A stretch of DNA of 64,000 nt from Rubinisphaera margarita (GCF_022267515.1 NZ_JAKFGB010000012.1:930001-994000), one strand, 5' to 3'. Positions 42,501 to 52,764 are shown, counted from the stretch's first letter. The notes: generated by a model from the letters alone, not told the origin. Translations and numbers: made by a program.

Positions 42501-43151
42501 CGGAGGCGACTTTCGGAACTGCTGATCGATCCGCGTCCCGGCGTCAGTTCGGCGGCAGCCATCGCGCTGGAACAGCTTCGCCGGCCACAGGTCAATCCGG
42601 ACGACCAGAACTGGCTTGAGATCCCAGCCGCCTCGCTCGGAAAGACTCTGTCGGATGAAGATCGCAATCGGCTTTTGACTGTTGAGCAGACACTTCCGAA
42701 GGGAGATCTCAACCACGGCCGCACGGTCTTTGAGAGCACGAAAGCGGCCTGCAACAAATGCCATCGAGTCAGTGGCACCGGCGGTCAGGTCGGTCCCGAT
42801 CTTTCGACGATCGGCAAGAGCCGGTCCCGTCGCGATCTGCTCGAAGCGATCCTCTACCCCAGCGCCAGTTTTGTGCGGGGCTTCGCTCCCTACACGGTGG
42901 TGACTGAAGACGGCAAGACGGCCAGCGGCATCATTCTCGGCGAAGGGCCCGAGGAACTGCACATCGGCATCGACAAAGAGAAGTCGACTCGTGTCCGAAA
43001 CGAGACCGTTGAAGAGATTATCCCGTCGAACACGTCCATCATGCCGGAGGACGTCCATCGCATGCTCAGTCCACAGGACCTGGCCGATCTGATCGCCTAT
43101 CTCGAATCCCTCGGTGCCGATTCCGGGCAGACGACGCGGACAAGTCGCTAA
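39534..43151 (+). CDS. Exported four-part fusion: sulfatase, PVC dehydrogenase propeller, HEAT repeats, cytochrome c
   Basis: This 1205-residue protein starts at ATG 39534 (GAAAGG upstream; signal peptide 1-23). Residues about 28-490 form a sulfatase with formylglycine motif C78-S-P-T-R82. Residues about 510-860 form the 'PVC-type' membrane-bound dehydrogenase beta-propeller ('VPEGYTVELAAAPPLVAHPLMGDFDEQGRLYLAAN', 'VIDTGGWFRIGC'). About 880-1020 are HEAT-like repeats. The C-terminus is a cytochrome c domain with 'CNKCHRVSGTGGQVGPDL'. No stop or frameshift separates the parts, and codon use looks even. In most planctomycetes the sulfatase and the dehydrogenase-HEAT-cytochrome unit are separate proteins, so this fusion suggests desulfation coupled to oxidation of the same glycan. 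Confidence 0.92.
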   Translation: MRALRVSSLVLLCLMAFPPAATAERTDKRPNVIFILTDNHGAWSLGCYGNPDVKTPHIDSLAQQGTLFERAYANNAVCSPTRATLLTGLMPCQHGVHCFLRANNAQIGPDAYYTLEEFDTLPQLLHESGYACGLSGKWHLGDNLHPQDGCSYWVTKPHGGSRGFYDQQIIENEEIRVEPQYLTDFWTDHGVKFIEQNKDRPFFLMLAYNGPYGLGGAIDEPIRNRHLETYGDAELPSFPRTEPEPWNFNYGDRIGDLPTIRKYAAEISGIDDGVGRILETLKRLNLSEDTLIVFTADQGLAGGHSGYWGMGDHTRPLTAFDWTIHVPLIYKLPGKITAGQRVEQVVDHTDFLPTMCQLLDLKQPEGLPGRGYARMLKGEWDGTWDDTVYYEFENVRAIRTPRRKYIERIHESPNELYDLTKDPGERNNLIDDPAYAVDVVELREQLHAHFKEIANPKWDLWNGGGSKSYLMMSKLFEEAKAKKTSEVDLEEPAGSFEPAPLQVPEGYTVELAAAPPLVAHPLMGDFDEQGRLYLAANAGENLRRPELEEKLPNFVQRLEDVDGDGVFDKATTFADKMTFPQGCLWHQGSLYVASSGAIWKLTDTDDDGVADERVKLVGDFGYTGNAADVHGPFLGPEGRIYWCEGRHGHEITDAAGNLISKGKAARIFSCLPDGSDVQTYCMGGMDNPVEVVFTPEGEMLGTVNLMYSKPRGDCLVNWQYGGVYPREDFAEGLGSEFIRTGDLLQEVHNFGHVAVSGLCRVHGDRLGPGFDGSIFVTQFNTNRISRVTLKPDGSSYAVDSLEDFVVSSSKDFRPTDVLEAPDGSLLVIDTGGWFRIGCPQSQVAKSHIRGAIYRIRKKSPAEPAVATIHDDDSPKARMATIWHLRRTALPELISQLPNFLKDGDSSVRQTAIRSLLDVPWNQAETLKPELIDRLRNGEPGERRVAALVLGRHSQQDATMMPVLVEALARPENDRLIRHGLILGLINASDRRRLSELLIDPRPGVSSAAAIALEQLRRPQVNPDDQNWLEIPAASLGKTLSDEDRNRLLTVEQTLPKGDLNHGRTVFESTKAACNKCHRVSGTGGQVGPDLSTIGKSRSRRDLLEAILYPSASFVRGFAPYTVVTEDGKTASGIILGEGPEELHIGIDKEKSTRVRNETVEEIIPSNTSIMPEDVHRMLSPQDLADLIAYLESLGADSGQTTRTSR

Positions 43152-43256
43152 CTGCAGAGAACTGCTGGACAATCGTCGAACAGGGAGCGACACTGAAGGG
43201 GCTCGGCTGCCACTCGAAGCTGAGCTCTTTTCGATCCCGTCTCGAACGTTTCTGTC

Positions 43257-43952
43257 ATGATGCCCTTCTCTCTCCGAACGCTCCGCCGCGTGCTGAATGT
43301 GGTGGTCGTTGTGCTGATCGTGAAAGTCACGGTCGGCATCGTGCTCGGCTATCGAAACTACTTCCCGGCGAACTTCAACTCCGACTTTCTCCGCGGTCGT
43401 GAGGACTACTACTTCGGGGCATACAGCGGGGCGTTCTACGCGCATATCGTCGCGGGACCGGTTGTGCTGATGCTGGGACTGCTGTTGATAAGCACGCGGT
43501 TCCGAACGCGCTTTCCCCGCTGGCATCGCAAACTCGGCCGCGTTCAGGGGATGACGGTGCTGCTCCTGATTGTCCCGAGCGGACTCTGGATGGCCGCGTA
43601 CGCCTCCTCGGGGCCGGTCGCCGGGGTCAGTCTGGCCCTGCTCGCGATTCTGACGGGAACAACGACTCTACTCGGGTGGAAAGCCGCGATACGGCGGCAG
43701 TTCGCGGAGCACCGTCGCTGGATGACACGCACGTTTCTACTACTCTGCTCGGCTGTCGTTCTGCGACTGTTCGGCGGGCTGGGAAGCGTGCTGGCCGTTC
43801 AAGCGGAATGGTACGACCCGGTCGCTACATGGATCAGCTGGGGACTGCCACTGCTCGGGTTCGAAATCTCTCTATGGAGGACGAAGCCCGGACGTCGACC
43901 GGTATTGATCCCATCCGAAAACGAGCTGACAGCAGTCTCTGCCACGTCCTAG
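43257..43952 (+). CDS. DUF2306-like integral membrane protein
   Basis: This 231-residue protein has about six or seven hydrophobic helices. Conserved features are 'AHIVAGPVVLMLGLLLIS' and 'RWHRKLGRVQG', followed by 'HRRWMTRTF'; these His residues near membrane faces are typical of DUF2306, a family with possible haem or metal ligands. Function is unknown. Its stop overlaps the stop of the convergent DUF1559 gene by four bases. Confidence 0.8.
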   Translation: MMPFSLRTLRRVLNVVVVVLIVKVTVGIVLGYRNYFPANFNSDFLRGREDYYFGAYSGAFYAHIVAGPVVLMLGLLLISTRFRTRFPRWHRKLGRVQGMTVLLLIVPSGLWMAAYASSGPVAGVSLALLAILTGTTTLLGWKAAIRRQFAEHRRWMTRTFLLLCSAVVLRLFGGLGSVLAVQAEWYDPVATWISWGLPLLGFEISLWRTKPGRRPVLIPSENELTAVSATS

Positions 43953-44695
43953 AAATTCGTATCCTCAAACGTATCCCCACTGTCAGCCGTGATCAGCTTG
44001 TGCAGGATTTCGCGGTCAATCTCTGCGTTGAGTGAACCTGCATGGCCGTCGGCATACATGACATTGATGGCGTCCTCGTGGGGAAGTTCAGACCCCGGGG
44101 TGATACTCATCATGAGTGCCTCGTCGGCATCGTGCGGCGACATCCACGGCACGGCGTGTTCGTGAGGAACCTCCACAACCATCAACGTCTGGGTGCGACC
44201 GTCTGTGACCGTCGAAAGGTCTCGCGACTCGGTCGCTCGAATCAGACTCTCGGGGGACACGATGACCATGTAGTTCGTGTGGGACTGGTCGCCGTGGAAC
44301 TCCGCGCATCGATAAACGGACGGAGCCGATTTCAGGGCGGCCGCATTCGCCGGACTGTCCCATGGTTCAGCGAGTTTGATCGAGCGATACAAAGCATCTT
44401 CATCGAGAAATGGCAGAATCAACGTTCGCCAGCTGTGAAGCGGATTTCCCTGATCATCAACCGTATAGGCGGGAGGCAGCACTCCGTACTGGGTTTGATA
44501 ATTCAGCATCGCGGTCCCGACCTGCCTCAGATGATTGAGACATTGGACCCGCCGGGCAGCCGGCCGGGCAGATCGGATTCCGGGCAGCAGCAGGATTCCC
44601 AGGACAACAATAATCAGCATCGCGACGCCGGCTTCGATGAACGTGATTCCGCGCCGGCCTGGGCCTCTTCGAAGATTCGTGTTGAGCCTTCGCAT
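43949..44695 (-). CDS. DUF1559 pilin-like (type II pseudopilin) protein
   Basis: The protein has 248 residues. The ATG at 44695 is chosen because GAGGAGGGG lies a few bases upstream; an open frame reaches 44740. The N-terminus 'GRRGITFIEAGVAMLIIVVLGILLLP' (about 15-40) is a type IV pilin/pseudopilin signal with the critical Glu. The H-x9-DG-type ending is seen as 'VMYADGHAGSLNAEI'. DUF1559 proteins are abundant in planctomycetes and probably form or decorate surface fibres. It lies in a tail-to-tail pair with the DUF2306 gene. Confidence 0.88.
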   Translation of the reverse strand: MRRLNTNLRRGPGRRGITFIEAGVAMLIIVVLGILLLPGIRSARPAARRVQCLNHLRQVGTAMLNYQTQYGVLPPAYTVDDQGNPLHSWRTLILPFLDEDALYRSIKLAEPWDSPANAAALKSAPSVYRCAEFHGDQSHTNYMVIVSPESLIRATESRDLSTVTDGRTQTLMVVEVPHEHAVPWMSPHDADEALMMSITPGSELPHEDAINVMYADGHAGSLNAEIDREILHKLITADSGDTFEDTNF

Positions 44696-44772
44696 TGATC
44701 CCCTCCTCATCTCATCGCCAGAAGAATCGCCACTGTTCATTGTAGCAGATAAGAGGAGGGGTAAAGCGGCGA

Positions 44773-46119
<1,347 letters not shown>

Positions 46120-46599
46120 GACAGGTCCACTTCAGAGGAGGAGAGATTCAGGGAGACATTCTCTAAAAGGGCAAGACTAAGGAGGAGCAGGCACTGCAGG
46201 AGCGACGCGATCTTCGAGCTGATAATCAGGCCCGGTGAGGCGAATCTCCCGCATTTCCTCTTTCCCTGGTCCCGAGGGGGACTGGAAGGGCTCACCCATT
46301 AGAGAATGACCGCAATTCAGGATAACCTGAACAACCGAAGACGTCGAACGGGACGCTATCGGGAGTGTCAGACTGTGCCGATAATCGCAATGTTGCCTGG
46401 CGATCCAGAAGAACACCCATCCCCGCCGGGCCGACCGGCGTCAGGATTCGATTTTCAAGGTTGTTTCGAGCCGAAATTGCTGGACGGCCCCTTCATCGTC
46501 CATTAACATATCGGTAGCACTCGATAGATGCTCCCCACGATCATCACCGACGATGATCAATGTCTCGCCTGTTGACTCCTCCCGATTGGTGGCAACCTC
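46120..46599. promoter_or_regulatory. Divergent intergenic region with two strong dyads
   Basis: Between the sulfatase start and the DUF1549 start lie two perfect inverted repeats: TTCAGG-ATAA-CCTGAA (46316-46331) and GATCATC-ACCGAC-GATGATC (46539-46558), the second 41 bases before the DUF1549 start. They are plausible operators for the divergent genes. No consensus promoter is seen. Confidence 0.4.
46177..46299 (-). CDS. Possible 40-residue small protein
   Basis: A frame from ATG 46299 (or 25 codons from ATG 46254) to TAG at 46177 ends in the Pro/Ala-rich 'YQLEDRVAPAVPAPP', with a composition unlike random antisense frames. AGAGGAA precedes the inner ATG but too closely for a standard ribosome-binding site. 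It is offered as a candidate only. Confidence 0.3.
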   Translation of the reverse strand: MGEPFQSPSGPGKEEMREIRLTGPDYQLEDRVAPAVPAPP

Positions 46600-48825
46600 A
46601 TGATGGTTCCCATGCGGACTGCGTTGCGTGCTGGCCTCCTTGCCCTTTGCTTCGGGCTCCCTTTCTCGACATCAACTGCGGCAGACTCCCGGCCGATCAG
46701 CTTCGTGAACGACATTGTTCCGATCTTCACCAAGGCGGGCTGCAATGCTGGACCGTGTCATGCGAAGGCCGGCGGCGGTCCCAATGGTTTTCAGCTATCT
46801 CTGTTCGGCTTCGAACCGGACGAAGACTACGAAAGCCTCGTGATTGAAGGGAATGGCCGGCGGATTTTCCCCGCAGCTCCTGAACACAGTCTGCTGCTTC
46901 GCAAGGCAAGCGGCCAGATCTCGCACGGCGGCGGAGTCCGGTTGGAGTCGACCTCTGAGGAGTATCGAGAGTTGATTCAGTGGATCGAACAGGGAATGCC
47001 CTTTCGCACTCCCGACGATGTCGAGCTGGTCAGACTGAGCGTCGAACCCGAACGAGGCGTTGTTCCGCCCGGTCAATCTGTTCAGCTGAAGGCGATCGCC
47101 CACTACAGCGATCAGTCAACTCAAGATGTTTCCCGGCTGGCTCTGTTCGAGTCCAATTCCGAAGCGATGCTGCACGTCGACAAACTGGGGCTTGCGCAAG
47201 CCAAATCGCTCCCGGGACGAGCCGCTGTAATGGTTCGGTTCCAGGACAAAACGGCGGTTTACTCCGCGGCCATTCCTCTGGGGGCAGAGACGGGAGAGTT
47301 TCCACCGGCCCGCAACTTCATCGACGAGCACGTCTTCGGAAACCTGCGGGAGCTGGGCATTCCGACTTCGGAACCTTGCGATGACGGAACGTTTCTACGC
47401 CGCGTCACACTCGACATCGCGGGACGACTCCCCTCTGAAGAGGAAGCGACCGCCTTTCTGGCCGATTCCAGCGAGACGCGACGCGACCTGGCGATCGAAC
47501 GCCTGCTAAAAAGCCCCGGGTACGCCGATTACTTCGCGAATAAATGGACGACTCTGCTCAAGAATCGCCGCGACGACGCCAGCGACATTACTTCGAACTT
47601 TGCTTTTCACGCCTGGATTCGCGACAGCCTGCTGGCCAACGTCCCGTACGACCAGCTTGTCCGTCAGCTGCTGGCGGCTACGGGAACCGTAGTCGAGAAC
47701 CCACCGGTCGCCTGGTACAAGCGAGTCAAAGATCCAAAGGAGCAGCTCGAAGACGTCGCTCAGCTCTTCCTCGGAGTGCGGCTGCAGTGTGCGCAATGCC
47801 ATCATCATCCGTTCGAACGCTGGGAACAGGACGACTATTACAGTCTGGCCGCGTTCTTCAGCCAGGTTGGTCGCAAGCCGACTGGAATTCGCGGGGAAGA
47901 TCTGATCTTCCACGAACGAGGCGTGGCGACAGCAAAGAATGTGAAATCCGGCGAAGCTCTTCGCCCCGCCGCGTTGGGCGACAGCGTGGGCGAGATTCTC
48001 CCCGATCAGGACCCCCGACTTTTCCTGGCCGACTGGATGAGCGATCCGCAGAATCCGTTCTTCGCCAAGGCGGTTGTCAATCGTTACTGGAAGCACTTCT
48101 TCACTCGGGGGCTGATCGAACCGGAAGACGATATCCGCGATACGAATCCCCCGACCAACCCGGACCTGCTGGCCGATCTGGAACAGCATTTTGTGGAGAG
48201 TGGCTACGACCTGAAAGAACTGGTTCGGATCATTGTTCGTTCCAACGCCTATCAGCTCAGCTCGGAGCCGAACCAGGCCAATCTGGTTGACCGTCAGAAC
48301 TACTCGCGGTTTTATCCCCGAAGACTCCAGGCCGAAGTCCTGCTCGATTCCATCGACGACTTGACCGGCAGCCGTACAATCTTCGCGAACTTGCCGACCA
48401 CGACCCGAGCCATCGCCCTGCCGGATAACAGCTACAACCGTTCGTCCGAGTTCCTGCGCGTCTTCGGTCGTCCGGATAACACGAGTGTCTGTGAATGCGA
48501 ACGTGTCCAGACTTCGACTCTCGCTCAGTTGCTTCATCTCATCAACTCCAGCGAGATCAAAAACAAGCTTGCGGCTGGAAACGGGACCGCCGCTCAGCTC
48601 GCCACATCTCCGGATTCCGAGGAAGCTCGCGTGCACCGCCTGTACATGTTGGCATTCTCCAGAAAGCCTCGCGCAGACGAACTGGAAACGGCGATAGCGT
48701 ATCTGCAGGAGCCCGTTCTGAATGAAAAAGGGGAGCCGCTGCCTCCGCAGCAGGCCGCCCCCCAGAAATATCGTGACCTGATCTGGGCTCTCATGAACTC
48801 GAAAGAGTTTCTGTTCAATCACTGA
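46600..48825 (+). CDS. Exported DUF1549/DUF1553 protein with BIG2-like domain and CX4CH motif
   Basis: This 741-residue protein has a signal peptide within 1-28. In place of CxxCH the N-terminal block reads C48-N-A-G-P-C53-H54 (CX4CH). About 147-228 is a bacterial Ig-like (BIG2) domain ('LSVEPERGVVPPGQSVQLKAIAHYSDQSTQDVSRL'). DUF1549 follows (about 240-430, with 'CAQCHHHPFERW'), then DUF1553 (about 470-735). It heads an operon with a PPC/TIG protein 37 bases later and a DUF1501 protein. ATG 46600, 46603 and 46612 are all possible starts; no ribosome-binding site decides. Confidence 0.9.
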   Translation: MMVPMRTALRAGLLALCFGLPFSTSTAADSRPISFVNDIVPIFTKAGCNAGPCHAKAGGGPNGFQLSLFGFEPDEDYESLVIEGNGRRIFPAAPEHSLLLRKASGQISHGGGVRLESTSEEYRELIQWIEQGMPFRTPDDVELVRLSVEPERGVVPPGQSVQLKAIAHYSDQSTQDVSRLALFESNSEAMLHVDKLGLAQAKSLPGRAAVMVRFQDKTAVYSAAIPLGAETGEFPPARNFIDEHVFGNLRELGIPTSEPCDDGTFLRRVTLDIAGRLPSEEEATAFLADSSETRRDLAIERLLKSPGYADYFANKWTTLLKNRRDDASDITSNFAFHAWIRDSLLANVPYDQLVRQLLAATGTVVENPPVAWYKRVKDPKEQLEDVAQLFLGVRLQCAQCHHHPFERWEQDDYYSLAAFFSQVGRKPTGIRGEDLIFHERGVATAKNVKSGEALRPAALGDSVGEILPDQDPRLFLADWMSDPQNPFFAKAVVNRYWKHFFTRGLIEPEDDIRDTNPPTNPDLLADLEQHFVESGYDLKELVRIIVRSNAYQLSSEPNQANLVDRQNYSRFYPRRLQAEVLLDSIDDLTGSRTIFANLPTTTRAIALPDNSYNRSSEFLRVFGRPDNTSVCECERVQTSTLAQLLHLINSSEIKNKLAAGNGTAAQLATSPDSEEARVHRLYMLAFSRKPRADELETAIAYLQEPVLNEKGEPLPPQQAAPQKYRDLIWALMNSKEFLFNH

Positions 48826-48861
48826 TCGCCATTCTTCGCTTTCGCTGGAGTAGACCATCCG

Positions 48862-51135
48862 ATGCATTTCAGGACGTTTCCAACTCTGAGCCTGTTCGCG
48901 CTGTTGATCTGGTGCCCCGCCCTGGTTCAGACAGCTTCTGCCCAGTCGGTGGGACTCCCGGCTCCCCGCCTGCTTACTCTCAGTCCGATGGGAGCCCAGG
49001 CCGGAACGACGGTCGAGGTCACTGTGTCGGGCGATTTTCTGGAGGGGCTGGAAGCGCTTCACTTCTCCAGTGACGCAATCACCGCCACGCCGAAGCTCGA
49101 CTCCGCAGGCACACCAATTCCGAATCTGTTTACGGTGACCGTCGCCGAAGACTGTCCTGCCGGAAACTATGACGCTCGCGTCACTTCCCGGCTCGGTCTC
49201 TCCAGTGCCCGGACGTTTCAGATTGCCGACCTGCAGGAAGTCTTACAGGCCGGAAAGAACATCAGCGTTGAATCTGCTCAGAAGGTTCCGCTCAACTCGA
49301 TCTGCAACGGCTCTCTCACAGCCCGTGGAGTCGATCATTATTCCTTCGACGCTCAACAGGGAGATCGGATCGTGGTCGATTGTGCGGCCAAAGGAATCGA
49401 TTCCAAGTTGACGCCGGTCGTGATTATCGCCGACGCCGCCGGGCAGGATCTCATTGTCGAACGGCGTGGTGGTTTACTGGATTTCAAGGTCCCGGAGACA
49501 GGCGGCTATCTGGTGAAGATCCACGATCTGACGTTCGACGGGGGGCCTCACTTCTTCTATCGATTGGCTCTTCGCAATGCCGAACCTGCAGAATCGATCA
49601 CCCGGCTCCCCTCGACACGTGACGTCAACGCATTTTCGTGGCCGCCTGCTGATTTTTCAGAAGCCAGCGTAATCCCGGAAGTCGAGTCGCAGGACGGTTC
49701 GCAGCAGATCATGCCGGTTTCCATTCCCTGTACGATTTCCGGCAGTTTCTACCCGGCTGCCGACGTCGATGTCTTCGAGTTCACCGCGAAGAAAGGGGAA
49801 GTCTGGTGGTTGGAGATCGCCTCGTCGCGCCTCGGCCTGTCGACCGATCCTTCGATTGTCGTTCAACGCGTCGAGGGCACGGGAGAAGAGGAGAAGTTAA
49901 CCGATGTGCTGCAGTTGACCGACCTCCCCAGTCCGATCAAAGTCTCCAGTAATGGGTACGCGTTCGATGGCCCCTGCTACAACACGGGATCAGCCGATGC
50001 TTTCGGCAAGCTGGAAATCCCCGCCGATGGCACTTACCGGGTCCAGGTCACCGATCTGTTCGGAGGAACCAGGAACGATCCCCAGAATGAGTACCGGTTA
50101 TCCATCCGTCAGGCAGCGCCCGATTTCGCTGTCGTTGCCTGGGCGACGCATATGGAACTGCGGAACGGAGATCGCAACGCCCTCTCCAAACCGATCGCTC
50201 TGCGGCGTGGGGCGAGCATGCCTCTGGACGTGATTGTTTTCCGTCGGGATGGATTTGATGGAGAAATCGAGCTGACATTCGACAACCTTCCCGAAGGCGT
50301 GACCGCTTCGGGTCTCAAGATTCCCGCCGACAAGTCGAACAGCACTGTCATTTTCACGGCTGCAGAAGATGCTCCCCGGGGATTCACGCGAGCAACGTTC
50401 ACGGCCACTTCAACCTTGAACGGGAAGAAGATCACCCGGCGGGCCGAACTGGCTTCGATGGCCTGGCCCGTCCCGGACCACTGGCGTGAAGCTCCTGCTC
50501 CCCGTCTGCTCGCCGATGTTCCGGTTTCTGTCAGCGATGCCGAGGCGGCTCCGATCTCGATCGCCGCTGCCGAAGAACGCGTTTATGAAGCCAAAGCCGG
50601 CGAGAAACTCACTATTCCCCTGAAGCACGTTCGCCGTTGCGAATTCTCCGGCAAGAACCTCGGATTCAAGACATTTGGAGCCGGATTTGAGCGAACTCCG
50701 GTCATCGATATTTCCCTCGATTCCGATTCTTCGGAAGCCGTTATTGATCTGGCGGCCTTGAAGACGAAACCCGGTGATTATCAGATCGCCTTCTACGGAG
50801 GCGCAGTCGCCAAATACAGCTACTGCCCGGAGATGGTCGCCGGGATTGAAGCCGAACTGGAAGAGGCGAAGCGGAAGACCGCCGAGTTGCAGGCTCAGGA
50901 ACAGGCAGCCACCGAGAAGTTGAAGGCGGCCGCTGAAGACGCGAAGCCGGAACTTGAGAAATCGCTGGCGCAACTGAAAACCAGTCGCACCGCCGGCGAA
51001 GCCGAAATCAAGGCGATTGAAAAACGTCTGCAGGATGCCACACGGAAAGCCGCTCCCAAGGATATCGTTGATATCGTTGTGACTCCGCCGATTAAGATTC
51101 GTGTCACCCCCGCTGAGGAGGTCGTCAGCAAATGA
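48862..51135 (+). CDS. Exported multi-domain beta protein (TIG, PPC repeats) with C-terminal coiled coil
   Basis: This 757-residue protein has a signal peptide (1-27). About 35-120 is IPT/TIG-like ('LLTLSPMGAQAGTTVEVTVSGDFL'). About 145-235 and 285-420 resemble bacterial pre-peptidase C-terminal (PPC) domains ('VDHYSFDAQQGDRIVVDCAAK', 'ADVDVFEFTAKKGEVWWLEI'). About 650-735 is a charged coiled coil ('ELEEAKRKTAELQAQEQ'). No catalytic motif is visible. It lies between a DUF1549 and a DUF1501 gene (ATGA overlap with the latter), an arrangement common in planctomycetes. It probably binds substrate or the partners outside the cytoplasmic membrane. Confidence 0.85.
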   Translation: MHFRTFPTLSLFALLIWCPALVQTASAQSVGLPAPRLLTLSPMGAQAGTTVEVTVSGDFLEGLEALHFSSDAITATPKLDSAGTPIPNLFTVTVAEDCPAGNYDARVTSRLGLSSARTFQIADLQEVLQAGKNISVESAQKVPLNSICNGSLTARGVDHYSFDAQQGDRIVVDCAAKGIDSKLTPVVIIADAAGQDLIVERRGGLLDFKVPETGGYLVKIHDLTFDGGPHFFYRLALRNAEPAESITRLPSTRDVNAFSWPPADFSEASVIPEVESQDGSQQIMPVSIPCTISGSFYPAADVDVFEFTAKKGEVWWLEIASSRLGLSTDPSIVVQRVEGTGEEEKLTDVLQLTDLPSPIKVSSNGYAFDGPCYNTGSADAFGKLEIPADGTYRVQVTDLFGGTRNDPQNEYRLSIRQAAPDFAVVAWATHMELRNGDRNALSKPIALRRGASMPLDVIVFRRDGFDGEIELTFDNLPEGVTASGLKIPADKSNSTVIFTAAEDAPRGFTRATFTATSTLNGKKITRRAELASMAWPVPDHWREAPAPRLLADVPVSVSDAEAAPISIAAAEERVYEAKAGEKLTIPLKHVRRCEFSGKNLGFKTFGAGFERTPVIDISLDSDSSEAVIDLAALKTKPGDYQIAFYGGAVAKYSYCPEMVAGIEAELEEAKRKTAELQAQEQAATEKLKAAAEDAKPELEKSLAQLKTSRTAGEAEIKAIEKRLQDATRKAAPKDIVDIVVTPPIKIRVTPAEEVVSK

Positions 51136-52550
51136 GTCAGTTCTTTGACAGTTATTCACGCTATTGCGCCGGGCCGGAAGCTCGCCGCGATTTTCTCCGA
51201 CTCGGTCTGGCAGGCTTCACGTCTCTCAGCTTTCCTGGTCTTCTTCGGTTGAGGGCGGAAGGCACGCCTGCTCCCGAGCGGAAGAAGAACGCCGTAATCA
51301 TGGTCTGGAAGCCGGGTGGATGTTCCCACATCGATACCTACGATCCGAAGCCCGATGCCCCCAGCGAGTATCGCGGTCCCTTCGCGACAATTGAGACCAA
51401 GGTTCCAGGGCTTCTGTTTTCCGAACTCCTGCCTCGGCAGGCGGCCATCGCCGACAAGTTCACCGTCCTCCGCTCCATGAGACAGTCCGCAGGCGGCCAT
51501 CCCGCCGGTTCAATGCAGCTGCTTTCCGGAGACTCGGACACACGAGACAAGAACAAGCCGCGTCTGCCGGACTGGATGTCGGTCGCTAACTACGTTCGAG
51601 CCGGAGCGGGGTCGCGCGACAATCCCCTGCCTCGTTACGTCGGCGTCAATCCTCCGACCAGCTACACCGGCTCGGCCTATCTGGGAGATGCGTACGCCCC
51701 ATTCGTGGTCAGCGGCGATCCCAGCAAGCCGGAGTTCACGGTCCCGAACATCGGACTTTCCGATCAGTCGCAGGTGCGGCACCTTCAGCGGCGGCAGACT
51801 TTGCGGCAGAACCTCGACACGATGGAACGGGCCTTCGATCGAGCCGGCGAACTGGCCGCCCTCGACGAGTTCGAATCCCAGGCGATGACGCTGCTCACGA
51901 ATCCAAAGACCAAAGAGGCATTCGACCTCAGTCAGGAAGATGCCAAAACCCGCGATCGTTACGGCCGAAATACGTGGGGACAGCAGCTGCTGCTCGCTCG
52001 GCGGCTGGTGGAAGCTGGCGTCGATGTGCTGACGTCGAGCCTGCACGGTCCTCTCTGCGGACGTGTCAGCAACTGGGATGATCACGCTGTGAACCATCAT
52101 GTCTTCGATGCGCTTCGCTTTCGAGCCGATGCCTACGACCAGGCGGTCTCGGCTCTCATTGAGGACATCTACGAGCGTGGACTCGATGAGCGCGTTCTGG
52201 TCGTGGTGACCGGAGAGTTCGGCCGGACGCCGAAGATCAGCTACCAGCCAAGTACAGGAGCCGGGAACGCGAGTGCTCCGGCCGGAACGAAACAGCCGGG
52301 CCGCGATCATTGGCCACGAGCGTTTTCCAACCTCTGGGCAGGCGGCGGTATCGAAACCGGTCGCTTCATTGGGGCGACTGATGCCAAAGGGGAGGACTCG
52401 ATCGAGCGGGTCTGCGGTCCCGGAGATTTTCTGGCCACGATCTATCATCATCTTGGCATCGACTACAAAAACACATTTATCGAAGACTTCAACGGACGCC
52501 CGACACCGATCGTGGACCACGGCGAAGCCATTCCGGAACTGATCGGCTGA
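51132..52550 (+). CDS. DUF1501 protein
   Basis: This 472-residue protein has an N-terminus 'ARRDFLRLGLAGFTSLSF' (about 16-33) that is a twin-arginine signal. DUF1501 blocks are 'AVIMVWKPGGCSHIDTYDPKP', 'LPRQAAIADKFTVLRSM', 'VVVTGEFGRTPKISY' and 'GRDHWPRAFSNLWAGGGIETG'. Translation is coupled to the PPC protein upstream (ATGA). A G+C-rich hairpin follows the stop. Confidence 0.93.
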   Translation: MSQFFDSYSRYCAGPEARRDFLRLGLAGFTSLSFPGLLRLRAEGTPAPERKKNAVIMVWKPGGCSHIDTYDPKPDAPSEYRGPFATIETKVPGLLFSELLPRQAAIADKFTVLRSMRQSAGGHPAGSMQLLSGDSDTRDKNKPRLPDWMSVANYVRAGAGSRDNPLPRYVGVNPPTSYTGSAYLGDAYAPFVVSGDPSKPEFTVPNIGLSDQSQVRHLQRRQTLRQNLDTMERAFDRAGELAALDEFESQAMTLLTNPKTKEAFDLSQEDAKTRDRYGRNTWGQQLLLARRLVEAGVDVLTSSLHGPLCGRVSNWDDHAVNHHVFDALRFRADAYDQAVSALIEDIYERGLDERVLVVVTGEFGRTPKISYQPSTGAGNASAPAGTKQPGRDHWPRAFSNLWAGGGIETGRFIGATDAKGEDSIERVCGPGDFLATIYHHLGIDYKNTFIEDFNGRPTPIVDHGEAIPELIG

Positions 52551-52572
52551 GACCAGCAGGAACGCTCTCCTC

Positions 52573-52606
52573 GAGAAGCCTCGTCGCCGTAACGCCGAGG
52601 CTTCTC
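52573..52606 (+). terminator. Hairpin at the end of the 46600-52550 operon
   Basis: GAGAAGCCTCG and CGAGGCTTCTC form a perfect 11-bp stem with a 12-base loop, 22 bases after the DUF1501 stop. There is no U-tract, so termination would be inefficient or factor-assisted. Confidence 0.55.
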
Positions 52607-52764
52607 GCTTGACCGGATGGCGGGGATTCCTCTTGATTTTCACGTCAAATTATGCTGATCTGTTATGTCCAGCCGCCACAGTCTTCGGGCTGCTTGCCTG
52701 CCGTTGAGCGACTTCCGGTTCCGCCGGTCTCGCCGCATATCTGATCCCGAGGGTGAATCCGATT

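Noticed and set aside
40632..43526. Open frame of 964 codons on the minus strand
   Set aside because: It is antisense to the sulfatase-dehydrogenase fusion, which has clear domains and a signal peptide. The antisense frame has no recognisable domain and arises from codon bias.
47506..49062. Open frame of 518 codons on the minus strand
   Set aside because: It is antisense to the DUF1549 and PPC genes; composition and lack of domains mark it as a shadow.
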